DNA of 64,000 bases from Podospora bellae-mahoneyi (lineage: Eukaryota; Ascomycota; Sordariomycetes; Sordariales; Podosporaceae): positions 4,030,001 through 4,094,000 of the forward strand of contig NC_085881.1 of the NCBI RefSeq assembly GCF_035222275.1. The letters are read 5' to 3'. Position 1 is the first letter of the stretch. The number at the start of each line of letters is the position of its first letter. Shown here one piece after another: positions 23,701 through 34,814 of this stretch. The notes beneath the pieces were generated by a model. That model did not search any database. It was not told where the DNA came from and saw only the letters and a program-made list of their open reading frames with translations. The translations under genes were made by a program, and so were the position numbers.

Positions 23701-26155
23701 CTCAGAAAGACCCGGATCAACCTGATCAGAACCAATCCCCGGGCTCTTACGAGTCTCCTGCGTCGGTTCAGCAGCCGGGGGTGCCTTGGGCGCAGGCATA
23801 GGCACGTCATCATCCTCTGAGTCCGAAAGCAAGCTAATCACCATCGGCCCCTTCGGATTCGCCCGCGGCAACACCCTCCCAGTATAAACTGGCTTAGCCG
23901 CCGGAGCCTCCTCATAATCATCATACTCATCCCCCTCCTCCTCATCACCATACTCCTCTTCATCGTCCTCCTCCTGGTCCTCAGACAAATCATTGAATCC
24001 CTTAAACTCCGACTCATCCAACACCCCAGCATCACCATACCGATCCACAATCTCCTGATGAACCTCCTCTTCCTGTTCAGATAGACCCTCATCATCATCC
24101 GAGGGCTCAACGTAGTTTCGCTGGTCGTAATCGCCTTCTTCGATGGGCTCACCATACGCGTACTCATCTTGGACGGCATCCTGATCCTCCTCATCGTCTA
24201 CACCAACGGCGTCTTCCTCAAGTGAGTCATCACCCTCTCCATAGCCACGAGCTTCCTGAGTAGCAAGTCCACCATCCGCAAACTGGCCTTGCAACCCGCC
24301 ATTCCCGTAGCTAGCAAACCCATCCGGCAATGCGTTAGGAGTAACATGAGCAGCGTGGAGAGCCGCATCGCCAGGAGGCATCCGAGTGTCCTCCTCCAGA
24401 GCGTCATCAGCAAAGTGGCCGCCCTCGGTTTGGTTATAGCGCGGGGACTCTGTAGTAACCGTCCACTGATTGTTATCAAAGTTCTCCGCCATGGGAGGCT
24501 GTTGAATGGGCAGATCTTGAGTGTCGGCAGACGCAAAATAGTTGTTGATATGCACACCAGACGGCGCGTCATCAAGATACGAATCAGGATATGCCTCGTT
24601 CTTATCAAAGCCAGTGGCCCCATGGAAATGTTGATCGTGAGCATCCGGAGGGGGTGCGGTATGTGGAATGTGAGAAAACCCGAATCTAACTTGGTCTGCT
24701 ATGCTTGAAGGTGATTGAATCCGGGCGGGCGTGCCAGTGCCAAACATGGAGAAACCAGGAGTCTTGGGGGTGCCAAAAAGTGAGCTACTAGCAAACGTAT
24801 CCGTGGCAGGCTTTTGGGCGGCATCAAGTTTGGGCATGTCCGTGTTGGCATTGGCAGCCGGGGGACCGGATCGGCTTTCAGTAGCCTTTCCAGAAGCCTG
24901 GTCATGTTGGGGGGTAGCAGGGGCCAACTCTGGCATCGTGAGAGCTGGCTGCTCCTGAGCAACAGGTGACCTTTTCTCCTGCTGCGCTTGGGCAAGCCTG
25001 GGATGCTCCTCGGAAGCCGGAGACTTCTGTGCCTGCTGCGCATGAGCAAGCGCTGCTTGGCTAAGTACGTCCATGGCGCTCTCTGTACGCACTGGGGGTG
25101 TCTGCACTGGCTTGGTCCGTACCGGCTCCGTCTCCATCGGCTCCGTTTGCGCTGCCTCGACCCGTGTTGACTCGGGCTGTACTGGCTCTGTTTGCACCGG
25201 TTCAGTTTGCACCGCCTCGTCCGTGGGCTCGGTCATTTCAATATCGACTGTCTGGACTCCCTCATCCAGCATTTCTTTTTGTGGCGAAGGCTGCGGGGAC
25301 GTTTTCCCGGTCACATCTTCGTCCATAGACTCCTCAGCTGGTGACTGAGGTTCAGGGCTAGGTGACTGGCTGGTATAGCGCCACGCACTGCTATCGCGGC
25401 CAAACCGAGTTCGTTTGCGACCCTTGCCCTTGACTCCTCCGTCTTCCTCGAAAGGGTCAAACCCATCCTCGAACAGCGCACCGTACGACAGTCGCTGCCG
25501 TTTGATGAGTGCTGGGGATGCATATTCGTTCTCGGCAACTTCGAAAAACTTGCGGATTGTAGGGACGTGTTCGGGTGGTTCTTCGGGCTCAGGTGTCGAT
25601 GGTCGAGGTGCTGTCGCAAGCGGAGCCGGCGGTCGAGGCGAGGCCTCGGTCTCGAGTTCGGGATGGTCGATGTTCAAGTGTCTGAGCTGGTTTGTTTCGC
25701 CAGATTTTATCTATAGAAAGCTGTTAGATGGATTGTGAGTCAGCGAGCAAGCGTCATGACCGCACCTGCAAGACAAACTTCTCGTCGAACTGCAATTGCC
25801 ATTCCACTCTGGAGCCAGGGATGCCGCCTGGCGATGTGTCCTTTGTCCATGTTACTTCCTCTAGAGAGAAGAGTAGCTCATCACCGGCTCCTAGACCACA
25901 TTTTGAAAGAATCCTTGCGCTGGAACCATGGAGCTCGATGCGAACTTGACCTCGAGCACGACGCAGTCGTACATCGGGCTCTGCCAGCAAGAAAGCAAAG
26001 GTCTCGGTGACCGAGTTGTAGGGCCAGGTAATGCCAACTTCGCCTCGCACGGTTCGCGATGGTTGATCTGGCAAATCGGGGCCAAGCTGGGCAATGGGTG
26101 TTGCGAGTTTGGTCGCCAAAAGCGCAGCGACGTTTCCGTCTTCAGCCATCTCCAT
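20737..26155 (-). CDS. Large telomeric ssDNA-binding (POT1/CDC13-type OB fold) protein
   Basis: Two exons: 26155-25766 and 25710-20737, with a 55-nt intron (GTGCGG...TAG); 1787 aa. The C-terminus (about 1625-1787) reads as the Telo_bind OB fold of Pot1/Cdc13: GPREYVMSFHIIDPSIAPGS, LYRPHKESLPVVRAGDAVLL, GFGLRSGEESSWAVFD. The N-terminal 130 residues (GEVGITWPYNSVTETFAFLL, GDELLFSLEEVTW) look like a second OB-like fold; that is my inference. The roughly 1450 residues between are disordered: very acidic Asp/Glu/Ser tracts and repeated EPVQTEPV and SESEDK.SEAE units. By analogy with Cdc13-type proteins a role at chromosome ends is likely. It could be a Cdc13-like or an additional Telo_bind protein; Pot1 itself is usually much shorter. 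Confidence 0.85.
22939..23046. repeat. Internal coding repeat, two copies of a 42-nt unit
   Basis: Copies at 22939-22980 and 23005-23046 differ at only a few bases. They encode the acidic repeat (SESEDK.SEAE) of the telomere-type OB protein, so it is a recent in-frame duplication inside the disordered region. Confidence 0.8.
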
Positions 26156-26749
26156 GTTGGATAGAGCGTTGTGTCGATGATGTGAACGCGGTCGGGTTCA
26201 AATTACTGAGAGCGCGTCATTTCCGGGTAAGCCAGGAGGTACGGGGAGGCATGTAAAGAAGTTGCAATGCTTTGGCGACGGTTGATGAACGGAGGCAAGT
26301 TGTGCAGCCTCACAAAGCTGCTGCTCTTGGGTTGAGTTGCTCTTTGGGAGAGCTCCTTCAACTTTCTTGAGGTTCTGTCGCGCGAATGACGGCAGCGGGA
26401 AACCAGTGACGTTTCCATTGGTAGGTTCCAGCCTTGGAGAAGCTTTACAGTGGGTCTTGCCTGGGAGCTTGCAGATGAGGCATGCTCCATCGCCTGAAAA
26501 CGGAAGGCGGTGTCATTTTGAGAGCCTTGGCAGTTTCGGGAGCTTGGGCCAGCCTGTAATTTCGTATTCGAAGCACGTAATTGGTGTATGCAATGGTAAC
26601 GACTTGATGATCAGTTAATGAATGGATTCGACTGACAACCACCTCTCTTTTCCCTCAAGTTTGTATACTTTGTTTTCAAAGAATCTCTTGACGCCGAAGA
26701 TTCCATCTATCTATCCTATTCGACTTCTGAGCCACAGATCCTCTCCAAC
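26156..26749. promoter_or_regulatory. Divergent intergenic region, OB protein / monooxygenase
   Basis: 594 bp between two ATGs pointing apart, so it contains both promoters. No coding frame or clear element recognised. Confidence 0.6.
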
Positions 26750-28189
26750 ATGGGCGTCGAAACAGTATTAGGCCAAGCACCATTCGGTATTCACAGAATC
26801 GCAGTCATCGGCGCTGGCCCATGCGGTCTTGCTGCGGCCAAGTATTTGGTGGCCCAAAAAGCCTATGAAAAGATCGATATCTATGAGCAGCAATCAGAGG
26901 TTGGAGGCGTCTGGAAGTATAGCGCAAAGCCGGCGGAGAACCGTCGTGTGCCCCAAGTGAACCCCGAATGCCCGCCAGACCCCCCTTTGGAGCCTGGAGA
27001 TGGCAATGACGATAAGGGACCAGTTTTTCCCTCGCCCATGTACAAACTACTACACACAAACATTCCACGAGGTTTAATGCCTTTTACGGACTTTCCTTTC
27101 TCAGATGATCTCCTTATCTTCCCCTCTCGCGATGACGTACAGGACTATCTGGTTCAGTACTCCCAGGACATAAGGCACCTCATCAGTTTCTCTACCGAGG
27201 TCAAAGATGTTCGCCTGAGAACAGATGCCAAGGGAAAGGATCAGTGGGACGTGGATGTGTTATCGCTACGAACAGGCGAGCTTACGACCGCAACATACGA
27301 TGCTGTTGTTGTCGCATCTGGTCATTATTCTATCATTTATATCCCCGACATGAAGGGGATATCCGAGTTCAACAGCACACACCCCGATATAATTTCTCAC
27401 TCCAAATACTACCGCACTCCCGAACCATTTAGGAACAAAAAGGTCATCGTGGTGGGCAACGCTGCCTCGGGCTTGGATATCGCCTCGCAAATCAGCCAAG
27501 TCTCGCAACAACCATTACTCTTATCGGTGCGGACACCAACCCCAGAGGCCAACCTTGAATGGACCGGGGCCGAGGAAGTCCCAGAAATTGAAGAGTTTCT
27601 CGTGGCAGACAGAGCTGTCCGATTCAAAGAGGGCAGGGTTGAGAAGGACATTGATGCCATCGTCTTCGCAACGGGCTACCTCTACTCCTTCCCCTTTCTC
27701 ACCTCACTACAACCACCGTTGGTGACGGATGGGCGTCGAGTCAGGGGGCTCTATAAACATCTCTTTCACATTGAACACCCAACATTGGTGTTCCCAGGAC
27801 TGCCTATAAAGGTGGTACCATTCCCCGTCTCACAAAGCCAAGCAGCCACCTTCTCACGGGTGTGGGCGAACCTGCTGCCCTTACCATCAGTGGATAATAT
27901 GAAACGTTGGGAGGACGAGGAAGCTGAAAAGAAAGGTTCCAAGTATCACGTCTGGCCGGTGGGCGCGGATTCAGAGTACATCAACTCGGTCTATGACTGG
28001 ATCACTGAAGCCGGCATTCCAGGCAAGGAGCCACCTCGATGGGACGAGAAGCAGTGCTGGCAGAGAACCATCCACATGAAGGCCAAATTAAGGTTTGAAT
28101 TGGAGGGTCGCAAGGCGAAGACTCTCAAAGAGCTCGGTTTTGACTATGAGCCGGAGCAGAAAGATGACTCGGGGCCGTTGTTGCTTTGA
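26750..28189 (+). CDS. Flavin-containing monooxygenase (FMO family)
   Basis: A single exon, 479 aa. The FAD-binding Rossmann motif GAGPCG is at 21-26, with an acidic residue ending strand 2 (IYEQQSEVGGVW). The NADPH-binding motif GNAASG is at 236-241, and the late FATGY motif at about 306-310, all in the order and spacing of FMO proteins. Such enzymes oxygenate N or S atoms of small molecules using FAD, NADPH and O2; the yeast member oxidises thiols such as glutathione. The substrate here is unknown. No signal peptide or C-terminal membrane anchor is visible, so a cytosolic enzyme is likely. It is followed in the same direction, after 557 bp, by an aminotransferase gene. Confidence 0.9.
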   Translation: MGVETVLGQAPFGIHRIAVIGAGPCGLAAAKYLVAQKAYEKIDIYEQQSEVGGVWKYSAKPAENRRVPQVNPECPPDPPLEPGDGNDDKGPVFPSPMYKLLHTNIPRGLMPFTDFPFSDDLLIFPSRDDVQDYLVQYSQDIRHLISFSTEVKDVRLRTDAKGKDQWDVDVLSLRTGELTTATYDAVVVASGHYSIIYIPDMKGISEFNSTHPDIISHSKYYRTPEPFRNKKVIVVGNAASGLDIASQISQVSQQPLLLSVRTPTPEANLEWTGAEEVPEIEEFLVADRAVRFKEGRVEKDIDAIVFATGYLYSFPFLTSLQPPLVTDGRRVRGLYKHLFHIEHPTLVFPGLPIKVVPFPVSQSQAATFSRVWANLLPLPSVDNMKRWEDEEAEKKGSKYHVWPVGADSEYINSVYDWITEAGIPGKEPPRWDEKQCWQRTIHMKAKLRFELEGRKAKTLKELGFDYEPEQKDDSGPLLL

Positions 28190-28746
28190 GACACGGCCCC
28201 GCCCCGAATGTCTCACTCAGCACGCCCTTTCTCAAATCTAACCGGTCGCCGATTCAGTGGGACCGGGTCAGACACCGAAGTGCAACGCAAAAAGCCGGAT
28301 GGCGATTCAGAACACCATCAAAATATCATCACCATGATCGGTAGATAATAGCCGGAAGTTAAAAAGAGCATTTGGGGGCGGGCTCTGGCATAGATATTCC
28401 CCGCCTCTCTCATCCAATCCCTGCGACCAAACCCCACAGGGAGTTTCCGCCGAAGTGGTAGCCCCGGAGGTGTGCCCGGCAGGGGTTACAACAGCGCGTT
28501 GGGGCGCTGGAAGAGTCGTTCCCGATCCCGAGAAAGGGACAAAGTCGCATCACATTGCTTGATCTGATGTGGCTAATCATGGTATATTTGTAAGCATATT
28601 ATCGATTATTGAACCAGATTTGGTTGAATCCTTCGTGCCTTCTCCAATTATCAGTCTCTGATAAGATTTCATCTTGCTCATAACCGTTCTCATCTTCTCA
28701 TCTTACTGAACCGGTTGTTGTTCATCGATCTTGTTGAACTGTTGCA
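28190..28746. other. Intergenic, monooxygenase to aminotransferase
   Basis: 557 bp. It holds the 3' end of the monooxygenase gene and the promoter and leader of the aminotransferase. The last 150 nt are T/C-rich with repeated CTTCTCATCTT-like words. No gene seen. Confidence 0.55.
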
Positions 28747-30632
28747 ATGTCGTCGTTGTCTTATCGTGACGATAGCCGTCAAGGTGCTGGCGGTCTAAGT
28801 GACGACGATGATAAGCCAATGCCTCTCGATTTCACCCACCACTACTCTGACACCACTAAAAGCCGGAATGCCAGTAAGATCAAGGCAATCTACAAGTTCT
28901 TCCAGATACCTGGCATTCTGAACATTGCTGGTGGTATGTATTCTATCATGTCTCCTCTTGTTAATAATCGGGATACTCAACCTCAACTGCACCGCCAGGT
29001 CTCCCCAATGCCCAGTTCTTCCCCTACGACACCTTGGAGGCACAGGCAGCCAAACCTGAGAGATGGTCTCCTTCCTCAGGGTCATCAAACCCTTCAGCAC
29101 CAAACCACATCACCATCCCCCATGATGATTCCACTCAGAAGGACCTCCTCCAAAAGATCGACCTAGCCACCGCCCTGCAGTACGGCATGGCCCAAGGCTA
29201 CCCCCCCCTCCTCGGCTGGATCAGACAGTTCACCCGCGACCACCTCCACCCCGGCGTCCCTTACAAAGGTGGCCCCGAAGTAGTCCTCACCTGCGGCTCA
29301 ACTGACGGGTTTGCCAAAGCCCTCAACCTCTTCGTCACCCCCTGGAGAACCACCGATCCCATCTCATCCCGTCCCGGCCTTCTCTGCGAAACCTACGTCT
29401 ACACCAACATCACCAACCAAGCCACCCCCCTCGGCGTCCAAATGGTGCCGGTCGAAACCGACGAATCCGGGATGGCAGTCTCTGGCCCGGGGGGGTTAGA
29501 AGACGTCCTCGCGAACTGGGACAGCAGCAAGGGGAAACGCCCTCACTTGATGTATACCGTCACCCTAGGCCACAACCCAACCGGTATACTCCTCTCGGTC
29601 GAGCGCAAGAAGGAAATCTACACCATCTGCAGCAAATATGACGTGATAATCATCGAAGATGAGCCCTACTGGTACCTCCAATTCCCCGAAGCAAGCTCTC
29701 TCGAGGCCGAATCCCGTGGCCTGCCTCCCCCTCCTCGCTCCTCCCCTTCCACAGTCACCACTCCATCCTCCGGCTTCCCCTTCCTCGACTCCCTAACCCC
29801 ATCCTTCACCCCCCTCGACACCGACGGCCGTGTCGTCCGCCTAGACACCTTCTCAAAAACAGTAGCCCCAGGCTGCCGTCTGGGCTGGATAACCGCCCAA
29901 CCCGCCCTCATCGAGCGATTCGAACGAATAACCGAAGCGACTACCCAACAACCCTCCGGCTTCGTCCAAGCTCTAATCTCCAAACTGTTGATCTCCCCCC
30001 CTCCCAACCCCTCCCCCACCCCATCCTTCTCCCTCTTCTCCCACCGCCCCCCCCCTTCCCAACCATCAGGCTGGCAACCGTCCGGCTTCGTAACCTGGCT
30101 CTCCGGCCTCCGCACCCGCTACCAGACCCGCATGGCAAGAATGTGCACCATCCTCGACTCCGGCTCCGCCCTCATCACCACCCCCCCAACCCGCTCCCAC
30201 TCATGGGCCGTGGTGAAGAAAGTAAAGTTGTACGACTTTTCGTGGCCGAGAGCGGGCATGTTCATCTGGTTGAGGATGCACTTCTTTTCGCATCCTTTGT
30301 TCCCCGTTTTCAAGTCTGCCTTGTCAACCGCGTTGATGGTCTGGCTTACGGGGGGGGACTACAAGGTCTTGGTCACGACAGGGGCAATCTTCGCTGCGAA
30401 TGACGAGATCAAGGAGAGGGAAGGGTGGGAGTACTTCAGGCTTTGTTTTGCTGCCGAGGAGGAGGAGAATGTCGAGTTGGCTGCCGAGAGGTTTGTGGAG
30501 GGGGTGAAGGCGTTTTGGGAGGTGAGGGATCATGAGGTTATCAAGAAGCTGCTGGAGGAGGTGAAGAGTGACGACGAGGTGGTAGGGGAGCAAGAGGGGT
30601 TGGTGAATCTGGCTGGGTTCATGGGGTGTTAA
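28747..30632 (+). CDS. aro8: Aromatic/2-aminoadipate aminotransferase (Aro8 type)
   Basis: Two exons: 28747-28933 and 28999-30632, with a 65-nt intron (GTATGT...CAG); 606 aa. It is a PLP-dependent fold-type I aminotransferase. Evidence: LDFTHHYSDTTKSR at the start, GGLPNAQFFP created by the splice, TCGSTDGFAKAL, TLGHNPTG, IIEDEPYWYLQFP, and the Schiff-base lysine in DTFSKTVAPG (Lys349). Family members transaminate phenylalanine, tyrosine, tryptophan, kynurenine or 2-aminoadipate with 2-oxoglutarate; the exact substrate cannot be read from sequence. A Pro/Ser-rich insert after QFPEASS and another before GWQPSGFVTWL make it longer than the yeast protein. It converges with ltv1, with 92 bp between stops. 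Confidence 0.92.
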
Positions 30633-30724
30633 AGATACCAGGGATAGATGTTTGTGAGGCAATGTAACAATGGTATCGAATTTTTATGTAAAAGAAATAC
30701 TTCCTGGTCTGATAGGACAGACTC

Positions 30725-32108
30725 TTATGGTTTCTTCTCTTCCGCTTTCTTTTCTTCACCTCTGCCCCCAGTCCTATACTTGGCCGGGATTATCGGCGGC
30801 CCCAACGCCTTCCTGATCTCGTCAAACTCGGCCACTCCATTCTTCCACTTGCCCTTCTTGACTCTGTTCTTCCCCCGCACGTCATACTCACCCAAAAACT
30901 CGTCCAGCATGCTGTCAAAGTCTTGCCTGGTGGTCCCCTGGACAGTCGACATGGTGGACACGGCCGACACAGACGCCAAGTCGTCCTCATCATAATTGTA
31001 CTCCTCCTCGAGCTTCTCAAACCTTCTATCCAAGATGTTGAGCTGCTCTGTCCGGTATATCGACGAAGAAGTCATCGAGTAGGTCGACGGGTTCGTCAAC
31101 GCGCCCTTCCTCTTCTTTTGCCTCCCGCCATTGGTAGTGGTGGTCCAAATCGACGACTGAATCTCCGAAGGCGTAGCCCCCCACCCAACCGCCTTCTTTT
31201 TCGGGGCCGCGGCACCAGACTTCTGATCATCCTTAAACTTCTTAAACTCTCGCATCCAGTCATCCGACGGTCCTTCTTGATCACCTTCCCTGGAAGTATC
31301 AACCAGCTCCGGCACCTGATCCTCCTCTTGACTCCGCTGCTGCTTCTTCTGCGCCGGCCCAGCCTTGACCGTACAATCAGACTCCCACCCCTCATCCTCA
31401 TCCTCCTCCCAAACATCCCTCAACTCATCCAGCTCCTCCGCATCCCCCTCCACCAGCCCCTTCAGCACATCCTCCCCCCCTTCCTCATCCACATACGCCT
31501 CATCCTCCAATGCCTCCAAAACCTCCCTCAACCTCGGGTCCATATCCGGCTGAAACCCCGCAATAGAATCAGGAACATCCTGCTGAGCCTGATACGTCAA
31601 CCTCTGCAAATTCTTGCTTGGCAATATCTCCTCATCCAACAAGCCCTCGCTCTTGTGCTCCAAGTCCATCTTTGCCAGCGCCTCCGACAAGTTCATCTTT
31701 TGTTTTCCCTTGGATTTTTGCAAGGAGGGCGCCTCGACAAAGACGGCCTCCCCGGCGCCGGTGCCGAGGTCGCGGAGGTGCTGCATGTAGTCGTACTCGG
31801 TGTCATCGTAGTAGACGCCGTAGTTGGCGGCCTCGCCCTCATTGTCGCGGATCGAGGCGGCGTCGGAGCCGAGTTCCGAGGCGAGGTCGCTTAGGCCTTT
31901 GGATTTTGAATTTTTGGAGGGCGCGCTGGGGGCGAGGACCATGGAGGGGGCTGTGTCATCGTGGATGAGGGGGTCATTCTGGGGGCGGTAGACGAGGGTG
32001 AAGTGGGTGGCTGTTTTTTTGTCGCTGTTCAGATGTGAGTATGACTTCGAGGTGAGGGGAGGTTGTTATCTGAGGGGAGTAGACTTACATCCACTTTCCT
32101 TTGCCCAT
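30725..32108 (-). CDS. ltv1: 40S ribosome biogenesis factor LTV1
   Basis: Two exons: 32108-32089 (20 nt) and 32024-30725; 439 aa. The tiny first exon plus splice produce [20 protein letters not shown], the hallmark LTV1 N-terminus, which fixes the start; the ATG at 31942 is internal. Further family features are [11 protein letters not shown], the acidic centre ([17 protein letters not shown]), and the C-terminal [20 protein letters not shown] block. Ltv1 is a non-ribosomal protein of pre-40S particles that supports small-subunit assembly and export and is released upon phosphorylation in yeast. The divergent neighbour is lsg1, a 60S maturation GTPase. Confidence 0.95.
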
Positions 32109-32810
32109 TTTTGGCTGGTTTGGTCAAGCAGTTGCGCTTGGCGGACAGAGGTTGGTTTGGTTAGGGGCAAGTTCTCGACGTTCAGTTGATGGATGAGGGC
32201 AGGAAATGGAATTCTCGAATCAAGAGCCCAAAAGAGCTGTCAAGGTGGAATTTGGTATCAGAGTGCAGCACCACCACCACACCAAACCATGCACGCGGCA
32301 GAGCAAAAGGAAAATTTTGGTGGGGTAGAATACGTTTATCTTATCAAAGATTTTGCGGGAGGGGTACTTTTGAGCCAACACTTGTTCATAGAGACTATTC
32401 ACTGCATCGAGCCTGAAGAGCAACACCAAGCTGGAATTGCTTGGATTAACTGCTGGAAATGATAGAACAATGACTTGAGAGAAGAATTCATCCCTCAAAA
32501 AGTGCCCAGAGAGCTTTACGTAACCCGAAGCCGGCCAGAGACCGCCACACATAGTCATACCTAGGATAGGCACTAGGTACCCCAGCACCATCTCTGTCCG
32601 TCAGCGCAAATTTGCCCCTCCATTTATCAGCAATTCCATCAATAAACCACCACCCCGCCCAACTTTGCGACGGACGTTGTGGCTTGTTCAACTTACATCA
32701 CATCCCCCCAAATTTCAGCACCTATAGCTACGATATCCCGCTCGTAGCGTGCTAGTAACACCAACCGAAAAAAACCACACATAGGCAACACCCCGCGGAA
32801 AACCGCAATC
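32109..32810. promoter_or_regulatory. Shared divergent promoter region ltv1/lsg1
   Basis: 702 bp between two start codons of ribosome-assembly genes. It contains the palindrome AAAATTTT at 32311-32318, the core of the yeast RRPE element of ribosome-biogenesis promoters, and GATGAG at 32192-32197, part of the PAC element. Both are short enough to occur by chance, so use of these elements here is only a suggestion. Confidence 0.6.
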
Positions 32811-34814
32811 ATGGTCCTCGCCAAATCCAAAAAGTCGGTCGGTCTCGGCAACTCGCTGATGAACGACCGCTTCGGCAAGGGCAAAGGCTCCGACCGCAAG
32901 AGAGCCTCGGCCGTCACCCGTATCGACCATGCCACCGGCCAGGAATACATCACTAACGACAGGCAGGAAGCCTCCTGGGTCAAGATGCGCTCCATCACCG
33001 AGCAGGGCGCCCTCGACGAGTTCCTCGCCACCGCCGAACTGGCCGGCACCGATTTCACCGCCGAGAAGATGAGCAGCGTCAAGATCATCCACACGGACCA
33101 AAAGAACCCCTATCTCTTGTCCGCCGCCGAGGAGAGGGTCATTGTCGGGAAACAAAACCAGAACAAGGGCAGATTGACGGTTCCCAGAAGGCCAAAGTGG
33201 GATTCTACCACGACCAGGGAGCAGCTTGACAGGCTGGAAAAGGAGGCCTTTTTGGACTGGAGAAGAGGACTGGCCGAGCTGGAGGAGACCAAGGACTTGC
33301 TCATGACACCGTTTGAGAGAAACTTGGAGGTGTGGAGGCAGCTCTGGAGAGTTATTGAGCGCTCTGATGTTGTTGTTCAGATTGTTGATGCCAGAAACCC
33401 GTTGATGTTCCGTTCTGAGGATTTGGAGAACTATGTCAAGGAGGTTGACCCCAAGAAGCACAACCTGCTGCTTATCAACAAGGCCGATATGATGACGTAT
33501 AGGCAGAGAAAGATGTGGGCTGATTACCTCAAGGGTCAAAAGATTGCCTACAGGTTCTTCTCTGCTCATCTGGCCAAGGAGGCGCTCGAGGCTGTGGAGG
33601 AAGAGTCTGAGTCTGAGGAGGAGCCCACCGTTGCTTCTTCTAGCAAGAAGCCGGTTGCTGAGGTGAAGGAGGAGACTAGGGAGGAGGAGGAGGAGGAGGT
33701 TGAGGAGGCCGAGACTCAAGAAGAGCAGGAGGATGAGGATACCAGAATTCTGACGGTGGACGAGTTGGAGGATATTCTTTTGGAGCTTGAGCCGGCGAAT
33801 ACAGGTAAGCTACTGACCTAGATTTTGAACACCTCGACACGAAGCTAATCATAATCATCAGACCCTGGTCACAAATTCACAGTTGGTTTGGTCGGTTACC
33901 CCAACGTCGGTAAATCGTCCACAATCAACGCTCTTGTTGGTGCCAACAAGGTGTCAGTTTCATCCACCCCCGGTAAAACGAAGCATTTCCAGACCATTCA
34001 TTTGAGTGAAAAGGTTTTGTTGTGCGATTGTCCCGGTCTCGTGTTCCCCAACTTTGCGAACACCAAGGCAGAGCTTGTCTGCAACGGTGTCTTGCCGATT
34101 GATCAGCTCCGCGAGTACACTGGTCCCTCCACTCTCGTGGCTACCAGAATCCCCAAGCCTTTTCTGGAGGCCATCTACGGTATCCAGATTTACACCCGCC
34201 CTCTCGAGGAAGGCGGCAATGGCATTCCTACTGGTGAGGAATTGCTCAGAGCGTATGCCCGTCACAGAGGTTTCATGACACAGGGTCTCGGTCAACCCGA
34301 TGCCTCCAGGGCAGCGAGATATGTCCTCAAGGATTATGTCGCTGGCAAGCTCCTCTACTGCAACCCGCCACCAGACAGTGTCGATGGTGCCGAGTTCAAT
34401 CGCGAGCTCTACGACATTGCCCATCTGCCCGAGAAGAGAAGAGCTGCCCTGCAACAAGCACTGGACGAGATGACCATCGATGGTAGTGCAGCTGATGATG
34501 CTTCGGTTCTGACCGACTTCATCCCCCTTCCTCAGGGGCGAAAATCGCAAACACTGGACAAGGCTTTCTTCAAGAGCGGTGCGAACAACACTGGCAACTT
34601 CACCAGACCGTTCCAGTACAAGTACACGGAGCAGGGCAAGCAAGTTATGGAGGGCAAAAACTTGTCTGGGAGGAAACTGAGGGCTATGATTGCTCTCGAG
34701 AAGGGAATCGACCCCAAGGATGTGCAGATGACTACGGGGAAGAAGCATTATAAGGGGTCTATGAAGGGGAGAGGCAAGCACAGACGCAACAATGCGGATG
34801 ATGATGAGCCATGA
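32811..34814 (+). CDS. lsg1: Large subunit GTPase 1 (LSG1), 60S maturation
   Basis: Two exons: 32811-33804 and 33862-34814, with a 57-nt intron (GTAAGC...CAG); 648 aa. It is a circularly permuted GTPase: G4 NKAD at 223-226 comes before G1 GYPNVGKSS at 343-351 and G3 DCPGL at 387-391. An acidic insert (about 263-315) sits between G4 and G1 as in other Lsg1 proteins. The N-terminal SLMNDRFGKGKG and the basic C-terminus (KKHYKGSMKGRGKHRR) also fit. Lsg1 is cytoplasmic and drives release of the export adaptor Nmd3 from pre-60S subunits. It is divergent from ltv1 and followed in the same direction by mitochondrial L7. Confidence 0.96.

Noticed and set aside
26750-30632. Secondary-metabolite gene cluster
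   Set aside because: Only two enzymes, with no synthase, transporter or regulator; flanking genes are housekeeping.
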